Below are positions 20,178-29,520 of a DNA stretch of 64,000 nucleotides, one piece after another. The position numbers and the translations under genes were made by a program. The DNA comes from Thraustochytrium sp. TN22 (taxonomy: Eukaryota; Sar; Bigyra; Thraustochytrida; Thraustochytriidae). How positions within the stretch are numbered: position 1 is the stretch's first letter; every line of letters starts with the position of its first letter. A model generated the notes under the pieces. It was not told the DNA's origin. It saw only the letters and a list, made by a program, of their open reading frames with translations, and searched no databases. The stretch is from positions 246,487-310,486 of the forward strand of contig JABLUY010000010.1 in assembly GCA_013306675.1 (NCBI GenBank). Reading direction: 5' to 3'.

Positions 20178-20715
20178 CTTTCCTGCCGTGCGCCTTGGAT
20201 CGAGCGAGCGAGCGAGCGAGAGAGAGAGAGCGACTCGGAGCGAGAGCGCGAAGCAAAGGGATCTGGCGGCGGTCAGCAGACAGCCGGGCCGCGCCGGTGC
20301 TCAGCAGCAGCTGGTGGGTACCGGATACCACCGCGAGCTAGCTAGCTAGGCGCTGGCGGACAGGGCGCAGGGAGTTGCAAGTTTGCTCGTCAGGCCGCCC
20401 CCTCGCTGCATGCGGTGCGAACTTGCGACGACGCCGCCTCGGGGCGGCCTCGGACGCCCACGGACCGGACAGAGCGCAAGCGGCCCCGCGGACCGCGACA
20501 CTGCGCAAGCGGCCGCAGCGGCAGACCGAGGCTTTGAGCGAGCGAGCCGAGGGCGGCGCGGCCCCAAGAACCCCAAAGCGAGGCTTGGCGTGCCTTGCCT
20601 TGCCTTGCCTTGCCTGGGCCTGCCTGGGCTTGCGTTGCCTTGCCCTTGCCTGCCGGACAACCTTCCCGGCCAGCGCCGGCCACGCCTCGCCTCGCCTCGC
20701 CACGGGCGAGCGAGC
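20178..20715. promoter_or_regulatory. Divergent promoter region (ACAD / HIBCH-like)
   Basis: 538 bp lie between two divergent start codons for two enzymes that both end in PTS1-type signals. The region holds (GAGC)n/(GA)n at 20200-20231 in the ACAD leader, a GAGCTAGCTAGCTAGG palindromic cluster at 20335-20350 near the middle, and a CCTTG-repeat stretch at ~20588-20615 in the HIBCH leader. A shared bidirectional promoter is an inference from layout. Confidence 0.5.
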
Positions 20716-21939
20716 ATGGCGGCTGTCCGCACGCAGGCGCTGGGCGGCGCGCAGGGCGTCGAGGTGCGCCTGGCGCGGCCGGACAAGCTCAATGCGCTCG
20801 ACCTGGACATGGTGCGCGAGCTGCACGCCGCCTGGGCGCAGTTCGCGCGCACCAAGCCCGGCGTCGTGCTGCTGACGGCCGAGGGCAGGGCCTTCTGCGC
20901 CGGCGGCGACGTGGTGGCCGCCAGGGAGACCGCCTTGGCCGCGGCGGCGGACCCGGACGCCCTGCGCGGCGCCGCGGCCGCGGGCCGAGACCTTGCGCAC
21001 GTGGACTTCTTCTACGAGGAGTACCTGGTCAACACGCTCGTGGGCGAGCTCGCGGAGCAGGGGCTCAACCAGGTGTCCGTGTGGGATGGCGTCACCATGG
21101 GCGGCGGCGTCGGGCTCAGCGTGCATGGGAGCCACCGCGTCGCCACGGAGCGCACCGTGCTGGCCATGCCGGAGACCAGCATCGGGTTTCTTCCTGACGT
21201 CGGCGCCACGTACGCGCTGCCGCGGCTGCGCGCCGGCGCCCACGTGGGTCTCTACATGGCGCTCACCGGCGCGCGTCTTGGCGCCGCCGACTGCCTCTGG
21301 GCCGGCCTTGCCACGCACGCCGTGCGCAGTGCGGACGTGCCGGAGCTGCGCCGACGTCTGGCCGCGCTGCCGCGCTCGGCCACTCGCGCGGACGTTGACC
21401 GCGAGCTTGCTGCGATCGCCTGGGACGCCTCGGATGCGCCCAGTAAGCTCGCTGCGCTCGATCCGGCCTTGCGTCGCTGCTTCGGTTCGCTCCAGACCAC
21501 CTCCATCTCGGGCATTGTTGCGGCGCTTCAGGCCGAGGAGCAGCGTCACCAAGGCAAAGACCAAGTCGGCGACTGGGCGCGCGAAACCCTTGCCGCCCTC
21601 AAGACACGCTCTCCAACCTCTTTGGCGCTCTCGTTGCGCGCGCTCCAGGTCAACGCGCACCCGGACGTTACGCTCTGGGACGCGCTCGTCACCGAGTACC
21701 GCGTCGTGCAGCGTCTCTGCTACCACGCCGACTTTGCGGCCGGCGTGCATGCGGTGCTTATCGCCAAGGGCAAGGACCGCGTCGCCACTTGGCAGCCCGT
21801 GGCGCCCAACTCAGACCTGAACGCTTTCTTCCAGCCCCTGCCAGCAGACCACTTGCGGGGCGATTTGCGACGTGAAGACTTGCTCGTGCTGAAGCCGCCG
21901 AGGAGGACGAGTGACACGGCCGGCAAGAGTCATTTATAA
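20716..21939 (+). CDS. HIBCH: 3-hydroxyisobutyryl-CoA hydrolase-like (enoyl-CoA hydratase/isomerase family)
   Basis: 407 residues from the ATG at 20716 (MAAVRTQALGG), chosen because sequence homologous to the family starts at once (VRLARPDKLNALDLDMV). Motifs: FCAGGDVVAA, the long EEYLVNTLVGEL segment, DGVTMGGGVGLSVHG (oxyanion hole) and MPETSIGFLPDVG, containing the Glu and Asp expected in HIBCH catalysis. The C-terminal half (RALQVNAHPDVTLWDAL, EYRVVQRL) is typical of HIBCH rather than plain crotonases. It should release 3-hydroxyisobutyrate from its CoA ester in valine breakdown. The protein ends KSHL; SHL is a PTS1-type tripeptide, so a peroxisomal location like that of plant CHY1 is likely. 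Confidence 0.9.
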   Translation: MAAVRTQALGGAQGVEVRLARPDKLNALDLDMVRELHAAWAQFARTKPGVVLLTAEGRAFCAGGDVVAARETALAAAADPDALRGAAAAGRDLAHVDFFYEEYLVNTLVGELAEQGLNQVSVWDGVTMGGGVGLSVHGSHRVATERTVLAMPETSIGFLPDVGATYALPRLRAGAHVGLYMALTGARLGAADCLWAGLATHAVRSADVPELRRRLAALPRSATRADVDRELAAIAWDASDAPSKLAALDPALRRCFGSLQTTSISGIVAALQAEEQRHQGKDQVGDWARETLAALKTRSPTSLALSLRALQVNAHPDVTLWDALVTEYRVVQRLCYHADFAAGVHAVLIAKGKDRVATWQPVAPNSDLNAFFQPLPADHLRGDLRREDLLVLKPPRRTSDTAGKSHL

Positions 21940-22257
21940 AAGGCATGCATGTTCTGATCAGGGGGGAAACAAAGCAACGACGGAGATGGGGGACGGAAGA
22001 CCGGGACCGGAAGACGAGGGGGGAATCGAAGGCGAGACGGAGGCACGACGGACGGGAAGCAAGGACGACGAAGAGGAAGATGTCGAGGGCAAAGCCGACA
22101 CGTGGGAAAACGACGAGTGGTATTGGACGGATGGCGTTGGTCAATGAAGGCAAGCCCACGGTCGAGATGATGCCCGCCTGCAGGCAGCTTGCTGCGCTGA
22201 GGTCACGCACGTGTTGCGCATTCTTTGAGATACGGTTGGGGCGTGCGGAGCAGGAAC

Positions 22258-22345
22258 GACAGCTGCGGCAGCGGCGGCAGCTGCGGCAGCCGCGGCAGCT
22301 GTGGCAGCGGCGACAGCGGCGGCAGCTGCGGCAGCTGTGGCAGTG
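22258..22345. repeat. CAGCTGCGGCAGC-type cluster
   Basis: CAGCTG and CGGCAG hexamers alternate for ~88 bp in non-coding sequence. Confidence 0.75.
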
Positions 22346-22377
22346 GACATGTGCACCGTAGACAGCTGGACCTTGGA

Positions 22378-22441
22378 CAGCTGCACCGAAAGTCAGCTGC
22401 ATCATAACTCAGCTGCACCAAAACTCAGCTGCACCGAAAGT
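22378..22441. repeat. 16-bp tandem repeat x 4
   Basis: Four head-to-tail 16-mers, CAGCTGCACCGAAAGT, CAGCTGCATCATAACT, CAGCTGCACCAAAACT and CAGCTGCACCGAAAGT, fill 22378-22441 exactly. Each starts with the palindrome CAGCTG; the first and last are identical. Confidence 0.9.
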
Positions 22442-22938
22442 CTTTCATGATGCGCGGAGGAGGGCAAAGCTGCGGACAACGCCGCGGACACGCCCACAAG
22501 CACAAGCACGTGACGCAGAGGTGAGGTGAGAAGCGTCCGTAGGCGCCGCGGCCCAAGAGCCGAGGCGTCCGTCGATGCCGTGGCCCATCGCAACGTGTCT
22601 GAAACTTGTCGAGCGAGCATCGTCCAACCGCAAGCAGATCTGGAAAAGATAGCAGTGAGCGGGGATCTGGCAAGCAAGAAGGCAGAGAGTAACGAGGAGC
22701 GAAGATCGCCGTTTCTTTCGACCGCCACGGGCGAGGATCCGGCAAGAAAGAAGGCGGAGAGCAACGAGTAGCGGAGATCACTCGCTCATACTACCTTTGC
22801 TCGCCTGTTCTTTCGACCGCTTCGGCGGAGGAGGAATGGGACGAGGTCCTGTCTTGCAAAATTGAGACGAAGGGCTTGTTGAAATCTGGCGCTGAAATTC
22901 GAGTAAAGAGGAAAGTGATGCACTGCTTACTAAAGAAT

Positions 22939-23326
22939 TTAAAGCTTGGACGAAGGCATGGTCGCCTTGGGATCGCAAATAAGAATGGCCTTGCCCTTGA
23001 CCTTGCGGTCAAGCATGTCACGGAGAGCCTTGCCGGCCTCGCTGAGCTTGTACGTCTGAGTCACGAGAGGGCGCAGCTTGCCCTGGGCAACCCAGTCAAG
23101 AATCGTCTGCGTGTTCTGCGCGTTGAGCTCCGGCTCAATGTTGGTAAAGGCGCCCCAGAAGACGCCAACGATGGACGCGCCCTTGAGCAGCGTGAGGTTG
23201 AGCGGAATGCGGGGAATGTCACCGGCCGCGAAGCCAATGACGAGGCTGCGAGAAACGCGCACGTGTCCGTTAGATAAAGTGTCTCCATGCATGTGTGATC
23301 CCTCTCTCGCTCGCTCGCGCTCTTGC

Positions 23327-23375
<49 letters not shown>

Positions 23376-24277
23376 CTGACTCTGACTCGGTGCACGTACT
23401 AGCGGCCCTTCCAAGCAAGCGAGCGGACGGCAGGCTCGGCGTAGCGGTCGCCGACCGGATCGTAGACAACGTCAACGCCGCGGCCCTTGGTGAGCTTCTT
23501 GATAGCATCCTTGAGGTCCTCCTCCGCGTAGTTGATGACATGGTCAGCGCCGTACTCGCGGCAAACGTCAAGCTTGTCGGCCGAGGAGGCCGCGGCGATG
23601 ACAGTGGCGCCCATGGCCTTGGCAATGTCCACGGCAGCGAGGCCGACGCCGCCGGCCGCGCCGAGAACCAGAACGGTCTCGCCGGGCTGCAGGTCGGCGC
23701 GCTGGCGCAGTGCGTGGTAGCTGGTGCCGTACGTCATGAGGAGGCCGCTGGCCGTCGCATCGTCCACAGCGTCCGGCACGCGCACCAGCTTGGCCACAGG
23801 CACGACGACCTTCTCGGCGAAGGAGCCCCAGCCAGTCATGCACGTGACGCGGTCACCCACGGCAAAGTCCTTGACGCCCGCGCCCAGCTCGATGACCTCG
23901 CCCGAGGACTCGCCGCCCGGCGCGAAGGGCATCTCCGGCTTGAACTGGTACTTGCCCTGGATCATGAGCGTGTCCGGGAAGTTCACGCCAGCGCACTTGA
24001 TCGCCACCACCACCTCGCCCTTCTTGGGCTCCGGCAGCGGCAGCTCGCCCAGCTTGAGCTGCTCCGGCGTGCAGAACTCGCTCACCACCACGCCGCGCGT
24101 CGTGCGCCCGGTCATGGTGCGGACCTGACCCTGAAGAAGAAGAGGGAGAAGACGAGCCGCGCGAGCGCCTCCTGGAGCGACGCGAGCGCGGTCTAGAGCG
24201 GCTGCACCGGCGAGCGCACGACCTCCCCCACGCGCGGGCGCCCAAGCCAGTCTGCTCGCCGCCTCCCGCAGCAGCAT
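22939..24277 (-). CDS. NADPH:quinone oxidoreductase-like MDR enzyme, two exons, SKL end
   Basis: Exon 1 is 24277-23400 and exon 2 is 23245-22939. The intron 23399-23246 starts GTACGT and ends TTTCTCGCAG. Splicing joins AWKGR to YLVIGFAAGDIPRIPLNL and restores the family motif, giving 394 residues. Cofactor site: VLVLGAAGGVGLAAVDIAKA. The family lacks catalytic zinc and reduces quinones or enones with NADPH. The tail PSSKL is a canonical PTS1. The first 54 residues (MLLREAASRLAW...) look like a mitochondrial presequence; a second ATG at 24115 (MTGRTTRGVVV) sits where the conserved domain starts. A T/C-rich tract plus CAG just upstream of it, near 24127, could be a 3' splice site, so the long N-terminus may be partly intronic. 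Confidence 0.9.
23299..23389. repeat. (TC)n microsatellite inside the MDR intron
   Basis: CTCTCTCGCTCG passing into long TC runs and ending TGACTCTGACTCTGAC occupies most of the 154-bp intron. On the coding strand it is purine-rich (GA)n, odd for an intron. Confidence 0.9.
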
Positions 24278-24286
24278 TCGGCGGTG

Positions 24287-24334
<48 letters not shown>

Positions 24335-24530
24335 CGCCCAGTCCGCCCAGCCCTTCGCTCACGCCAAGCAAGCGCCGCCGCGCGCCGACGTCTCCAACTC
24401 CGTCTCGAGGACGGACGTCAGCCGGCCTCTGCGCGCAGCGATCTGGCTTTGGAGCGCGGCTCAGCGCGCGGAGCGTCTCGCGATGCGCTGATGCAGACAG
24501 CAGGCTGAGCAGAGCGAGCTTCTTCTATCT
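24278..24530. promoter_or_regulatory. Upstream region of the MDR gene
   Basis: The region opens with an interrupted (GA)n run at 24281-24330, directly 5' of the long-form start codon. GC-rich sequence follows up to the 45-bp repeats. No other gene is seen. Confidence 0.4.
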
Positions 24531-24620
24531 ATCCCAATCCCATCGCCCTAGACGGAGTTTAATCAGGATAGCCATATCCCAATCCCATCGCCCTAGACGG
24601 AGTTTAATCAGGATAGCCAT
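24531..24620. repeat. 45-bp perfect tandem repeat x 2 at left end of the element array
   Basis: ATCCCAATCCCATCGCCCTA begins two identical 45-bp units, 24531-24575 and 24576-24620, each ending AATCAGGATAGCCAT. They abut the first 2.3-kb element unit and are absent between the units. Confidence 0.92.
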
Positions 24621-26914
24621 ATTATCCCTAGTAAATCGGCTCTCCTGCTTGCGCTCGACTGACCTGTTGCTATCATGATTCTAATCATTTTTGGAACTTT
24701 CAACTACTGGGTTTGTATGGAAGCGTAAAGTGTTGGTCACTTCCGACTGGCCTGTGCGGATGCTGAGGCCAACTTGGGCTGCATCAAGGGCACGATGGAC
24801 TCGTGCTGAGGCTGCTGCGAGAGGATCTTGAACTATGGCTTGATGGGGTGTCGGTGTAGCTGGCTTGGGCTACGTGGTCGTTCCTGCTCTGCGCTGTAGG
24901 GGTACCGGACGAGGCACTGGCGCTGCTCGAATCGACATGATCGAGGCAAATGGGCGAAGGTGTTCCGTTGACGTTTGTCTTGCGCTTCTTGAAGCCTTCG
25001 TGAGGCTCGACGCGCACGCGCGTGTGCCACTTGGAAAAGCAGGTTGTGCGTTCATTCTTTCTCATGAACACGTGCAGAGGCACACCGCAGATGGTGCAAC
25101 GACGGTGCGTTTGCTTGCCGCAGATGACGCAGAGCCGCTTGGCGGGAATCCTCTTGTTGTTGGCGTTGAAGGATGCCTTTCCCGCTGCCTCTGAGCCATG
25201 TTGCAGTGCGGCATCGAGGCGGATGTCGCGGGCTTGGCCGTGGTTGAAGAACTTCTGCAACTCGGGGGTTCGCTTGCGCTTACCGGCGGTCACGAGGTCC
25301 CTCGCCGCTTCCCTGGTGAGCCCAGTGGGCTTGGGCATGCTTGGCTGCATGTTGAACTCCACCTGCGCCGTATCGAGCTGCCTGCTCCTGTAGACGTGAC
25401 GGACCATGTCGACAGTGAGGCGGAACGAGACAGTGCTGAGCGCTTCAGAGCGGTTCACCTTGTCGCGGAGGGCCTTTAGCCCGTCGCTGTCTTCGAGGTT
25501 GCTCTTCCTCGCAGCCTGTAAGTAGCGGTAGACCACGATGGCGTTGACAACGAGCTGCTTGTACGTGCGCAACGCGATGTTCTGGTCGCAGCTCAGATTC
25601 ATGCACTGCGTGTTGGTGATCTGCTCCACGTACTGTGTGCTTCCGTCGACGCCGCCCTTTGCGACGTTGTATAGCTCCTGCGGTAAGCACTTGATGACAT
25701 GCACGGGCCGCATGGGCCCCTTCAGAGCGACAAGCTTGCGCATGGCGCGCCACAGCCGGAAGTGCGAGCTCAGCACCGCCCCCTCCTCCTCGCCGAAGAT
25801 GGCAGGTGGCTTGGGCGGCGCACCCGCTGTCGATGCTCTGGTGCGCCCATGTCGTGAGCTTGTCCGCCCACGGTTTCAGAGCGCGCTCCATGGCGAGCCG
25901 GGCGTCCGGAGGCACTTCAACGAGGCAGGCGTACAAACACGAACTCGTGCTGGCAGCAACGTAGAGCACGTGATCGATTTGGAGGACCACAGCTTGGTGC
26001 AAGACTTGCGCGCGGTGCTCGGCAGGTATGGCCTTCCACCAAGTCTCGTCCCCCACGTGTTCATCTGGGTGCTCACGATACGTGCGTCTACCGCGCCTCC
26101 AGGCGCGACGCGCGTCTTGATCTCGACGCTGCATAGTACTGACGATGCGTCGCACTCCGCGCCTGGAAGCCGGACGCGAGCGACTCCATCCGGCGAGACT
26201 GCGAGCCCCGGAACGGTCTTGTGCTGAATGAGGCCGACCTCGAACATGCACTCGCACCACGCGTCGGTTCGTCGACCAACGCAAGTATGTCTTCGAAGTC
26301 TTGCTGCGCAGCGGCCTCAGCACGAGCATCCTCGTCGCCAAGCTCCTCTCCTTCTTCGTCTTCGTCCCCTGTGTCCCGCTTGTCCAGGGGCACGAACTCG
26401 CTGTCGCTGTCGCTGTCGCTGTCGTCCTCCACGCGGTGGTTAGGCCTCGCCGATGCCATGATGTCGCAGTGCGGGCCCGACTCCACGTCCAAGCGCTGCG
26501 GCAGGGGCGTGCGAGCTGAGAGCAGGCACAAGGCACCCGCCAGGGCCGCCTGCAGCCGCGCGCCGCAGCGCCTGCGGCTCCAGCGCGCTCCGCGACGAAG
26601 TCGCGCGCGAGCTCCCCCCAAAGCCGCTCTGGGCGAACTGCCGAGCTCATCTCATCCTAACCACCACGCCTTCGGCCAAAATGAATAGGGGGCAGGAGCC
26701 TTGGGTCGCTTCGAGTGGGCCTCTTCAAGCTCGGCCCCATCGCTGCGTTTTTGATCGAATGCGGAACTAACTTCGCCAGACTCTAGGCCACTTTTTTGGA
26801 GCAAATCGGGAGTAAAGTACCCTCTTAATACGCTTTAGTGCCCCCTGTGCCGGGCGTCACCGAGGGACCCCCGCGTGGTAGGCGGATACGAGTAAGCATA
26901 GAGGTGTGATTGGG
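24619..26914. mobile_element. PiggyBac/YqaJ-related element, unit 1
   Basis: A 2296-bp unit starting ATATTATCCCTAGTAAATCG and ending GAGGTGTGATTGGG. It is followed without spacer by a second, almost identical unit in the same orientation. Its minus strand carries the broken nuclease/transposase gene. The ~160 bp beyond the gene's stop and ~260 bp beyond its start are non-coding ends. I saw no long terminal inverted repeat; GATTGGG at the right end is the inverse of CCCAATC at 24533. Confidence 0.8.
24784..26650 (-). pseudogene. YqaJ-like nuclease + PiggyBac C-terminal domain gene, frame-broken (unit 1)
   Basis: Coding similarity runs through successive minus-strand frames. First come an N-terminal piece (SSAVRPERLWGELARDF) and an acidic Ser/Asp region. 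Then comes a lambda-exonuclease/YqaJ-like core with GLAVSPDG and VEIKTRV (the SPDG...EIK signature) and IPAEHRAQVLHQAVVL. The C-terminal part has CLPQELYNVAKGGVDG, matching the PiggyBac GGVD block with its last catalytic Asp. A Cys/His zinc domain ends it: CVICGKQTHRRCTICGVPLH, then CFSKWHT. Frame changes fall near 26260, 26100 and 25830. The PiggyBac front half with the first two catalytic Asp residues is not present. Introns could hide some breaks, but I saw no convincing GT-AG pairs. Confidence 0.65.
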
Positions 26915-29209
26915 ATATTATCCCTAGTAAATCGGCTCTCCTGCTTGCGCTCGACTGACCTGTTGCTATCATGATTCTAATCATTTTTGGAACTTTCAAC
27001 TACTGGGTTTGTATGGAAGCGTAAAGTGTTGGTCACTTCCGACTGGCCTGTGCGGATGCTGAGGCCAACTTGGGCTGCATCAAGGGCACGATGGACTCGT
27101 GCTGAGGCTGCTGCGAGAGGATCTTGAACTATGGCTTGATGGGGTGTCGGTGTAGCTGGCTTGGGCTACGTGGTCGTTCCTGCTCTGCGCTGTAGGGGTA
27201 CCGGACGAGGCACTGGCGCTGCTCGAATCGACATGATCGAGGCAAATGGGCGAAGGTGTTCCGTTGACGTTTGTCTTGCGCTTCTTGAAGCCTTCGTGAG
27301 GCTCGACGCGCACGCGCGTGTGCCACTTGGAAAAGCAGGTTGTGCGTTCATTCTTTCTCATGAACACGTGCAGAGGCACACCGCAGATGGTGCAACGACG
27401 GTGCGTTTGCTTGCCGCAGATGACGCAGAGCCGCTTGGCGGGAATCCTCTTGTTGTTGGCGTTGAAGGATGCCTTTCCCGCTGCCTCTGAGTCATGTTGC
27501 AGTGCGGCATCGAGGCGGATGTCGCGGGCTTGGCCGTGGTTGAAGAACTTCTGCAACTCGGGGGTTCGCTTGCGCTTACCGGCGGTCACGAGGTCCCTCG
27601 CCGCTTCCCTGGTGAGCCCAGTGGGCTTGGGCATGCTTGGCTGCATGTTGAACTCCACCTGCGCCGTATCGAGCTGCCTGCTCCTGTAGACGTGACGGAC
27701 CATGTCGACAGTGAGGCGGAACGAGACAGTGCTGAGCGCTTCAGAGCGGTTCACCTTGTCGCGGAGGGCCTTTAGCCCGTCGCTGTCTTCGAGGTTGCTC
27801 TTCCTCGCAGCCTGTAAGTAGCGGTAGACCACGATGGCGTTGACAACGAGCTGCTTGTACGTGCGCAACGCGATGTTCTGGTCGCAGCTCAGATTCATGC
27901 ACTGCGTGTTGGTGATCTGCTCCACGTACTGTGTGCTTCCGTCGACGCCGCCCTTTGCGACGTTGTATAGCTCCTGCGGTAAGCACTTGATGACATGCAC
28001 GGGCCGCATGGGCCCCTTCAGAGCGACAAGCTTGCGCATGGCGCGCCACAGCCGGAAGTGCGAGCTCAGCACCGCCCCCTCCTCCTCGCCGAAGATGGCA
28101 GGTGGCTTGGGCGGCGCACCCGCTGTCGATGCTCTGGTGCGCCCATGTCGTGAGCTTGTCCGCCCACGGTTTCAGAGCGCGCTCCATGGCGAGCCGGGCG
28201 TCCGGAGGCACTTCAACGAGGCAGGCGTACAAACACGAACTCGTGCTGGCAGCAACGTAGAGCACGTGATCGATTTGGAGGACCACAGCTTGGTGCAAGA
28301 CTTGCGCGCGGTGCTCGGCAGGTATGGCCTTCCACCAAGTCTCGTCCCCCACGTGTTCATCTGGGTGCTCACGATACGTGCGTCTACCGCGCCTCCAGGC
28401 GCGACGCGCGTCTTGATCTCGACGCTGCATAGTACTGACGATGCGTCGCACTCCGCGCGTGGAAGCCGGACGCGAGCGCCTCCATCCGGCGAGACTGCGA
28501 GCCCCGGAACGGTCTTGTGCTGAATGAGGCCGACCTCGAACATGCACTCGCACCACGCGTCGGTTCGTCGACCAACGCAAGTATGTCTTCGAAGTCTTGC
28601 TGCGCAGCGGCCTCAGCACGAGCATCCTCGTCGCCAAGCTCCTCTCCTTCTTCGTCTTCGTCCCCTGTGTCCCGCTTGTCCAGGGGCACGAACTCGCTGT
28701 CGCTGTCGCTGTCGCTGTCGTCCTCCACGCGGTGGTTAGGCCTCGCCGATGCCATGATGTCGCAGTGCGGGCCCGACTCCACGTCCAAGCGCTGCGGCAG
28801 GGGCGTGCGAGCTGAGAGCAGGCACAAGGCACCCGCCAGGGCCGCCTGCAGCCGCGCGCCGCAGCGCCTGCGGCTCCAGCGCGCTCCGCGACGAAGTCGC
28901 GCGCGAGCTCCCCCCAAAGCCGCTCTGGGCGAACTGCCGAGCTCATCTCATCCTAACCACCACGCCTTCGGCCAAAATGAATAGGGGGCAGGAGCCTTGG
29001 GTCGCTTCGAGTGGGCCTCTTCAAGCTCGGCCCCATCGCTGCGTTTTTGATCGAATGCGGAACTAACTTCGCCAGACTCTAGGCCACTTTTTGGAGCAAA
29101 TCGGGAGTAAAGTACCCTCTTAATACGCTTTAGTGCCCCCTGTGCCGGGCGTCACCGAGGGACCCCCGCGTGGTAGGCGGATACGAGTAAGCATAGAGGT
29201 GTGATTGGG
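26915..29209. mobile_element. PiggyBac/YqaJ-related element, unit 2
   Basis: A 2295-bp unit, head-to-tail with unit 1 at a constant offset of 2296. By eye it differs at three base substitutions (one near 27488 and two near 28460-28473) and one T lost from a T-run near 29092. It ends GTGATTGGG at 29209, about 190 bp before a tRNA-Leu gene. Confidence 0.85.
27080..28946 (-). pseudogene. YqaJ-like nuclease + PiggyBac C-terminal domain gene, frame-broken (unit 2)
   Basis: Second copy of the gene in unit 1, with the same frame changes at matching positions. All three substitutions change an amino acid in at least one reading frame (for example Gly to Asp before SEAAGKASF). The shared breaks mean the gene was already in this state when the unit was doubled. 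Confidence 0.65.
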
Positions 29210-29399
29210 CTATTGGGCCCAGGCTTCTATCTATTCGGCCCAGACGTCGCCCAGACCGACCCGGCCGCGACTGCACGCACGAACGACGCGCGCAGTACCG
29301 CCGATGACAGCAAATCGGTGCTGCAGAGTATAAAGGGGTCTGAACAGGTCGGAAAAATCAAGTAGCTCCGACGCGGAAATGACCTGCAACGGAGCGAAA

Positions 29400-29520
29400 G
29401 CGGTGATGGCCGAGTGGTTAAGGCGCTGTGTTCAGGAAGTTCTGCTTTGCATCTGAACGATCAAAAGACTTTAGTGTCGCAGTAGGTTCGCCTGCGCGGG
29501 TTCGAGTCCCGTTCACCGTA
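29400..29520 (+). tRNA. trnL-CAG: tRNA-Leu(CAG), with 40-nt intron, copy 1
   Basis: The acceptor stem is GCGGTGA/TCACCGT with discriminator A. The D arm is GCC/GGC and the anticodon stem CTGTG/CGCAG. The loop reads TT-CAG-G, so anticodon 34-36 is CAG at 29433-29435. A long variable arm with a TTCG loop and a T arm GCGGG-TTCGAGT-CCCGT complete the class II fold. The intron 29437-29476 follows position 37 and contains CTGAAC, which pairs with GTTCAG of the anticodon region. A TTTTT Pol III terminator follows. TATAAAGG at ~29329 is a possible upstream element. Confidence 0.95.

Larger units (their letters stand above)
21940..22938. other. Intergenic with repeat clusters
   Basis: About 1 kb between the HIBCH-like stop and the MDR stop. 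It holds two repeat clusters listed separately and, at ~22655-22820, two imperfect copies of a ~80-bp segment containing GGCAAGAAAGAAGGCGGAG and TTTCTTTCGACCGC. No gene is recognised. Confidence 0.5.

Noticed and set aside
24833-26621. Separate small proteins within the element units
   Set aside because: The pieces follow one another through a single family alignment (nuclease, then PiggyBac C-terminus), so they are fragments of one broken gene.
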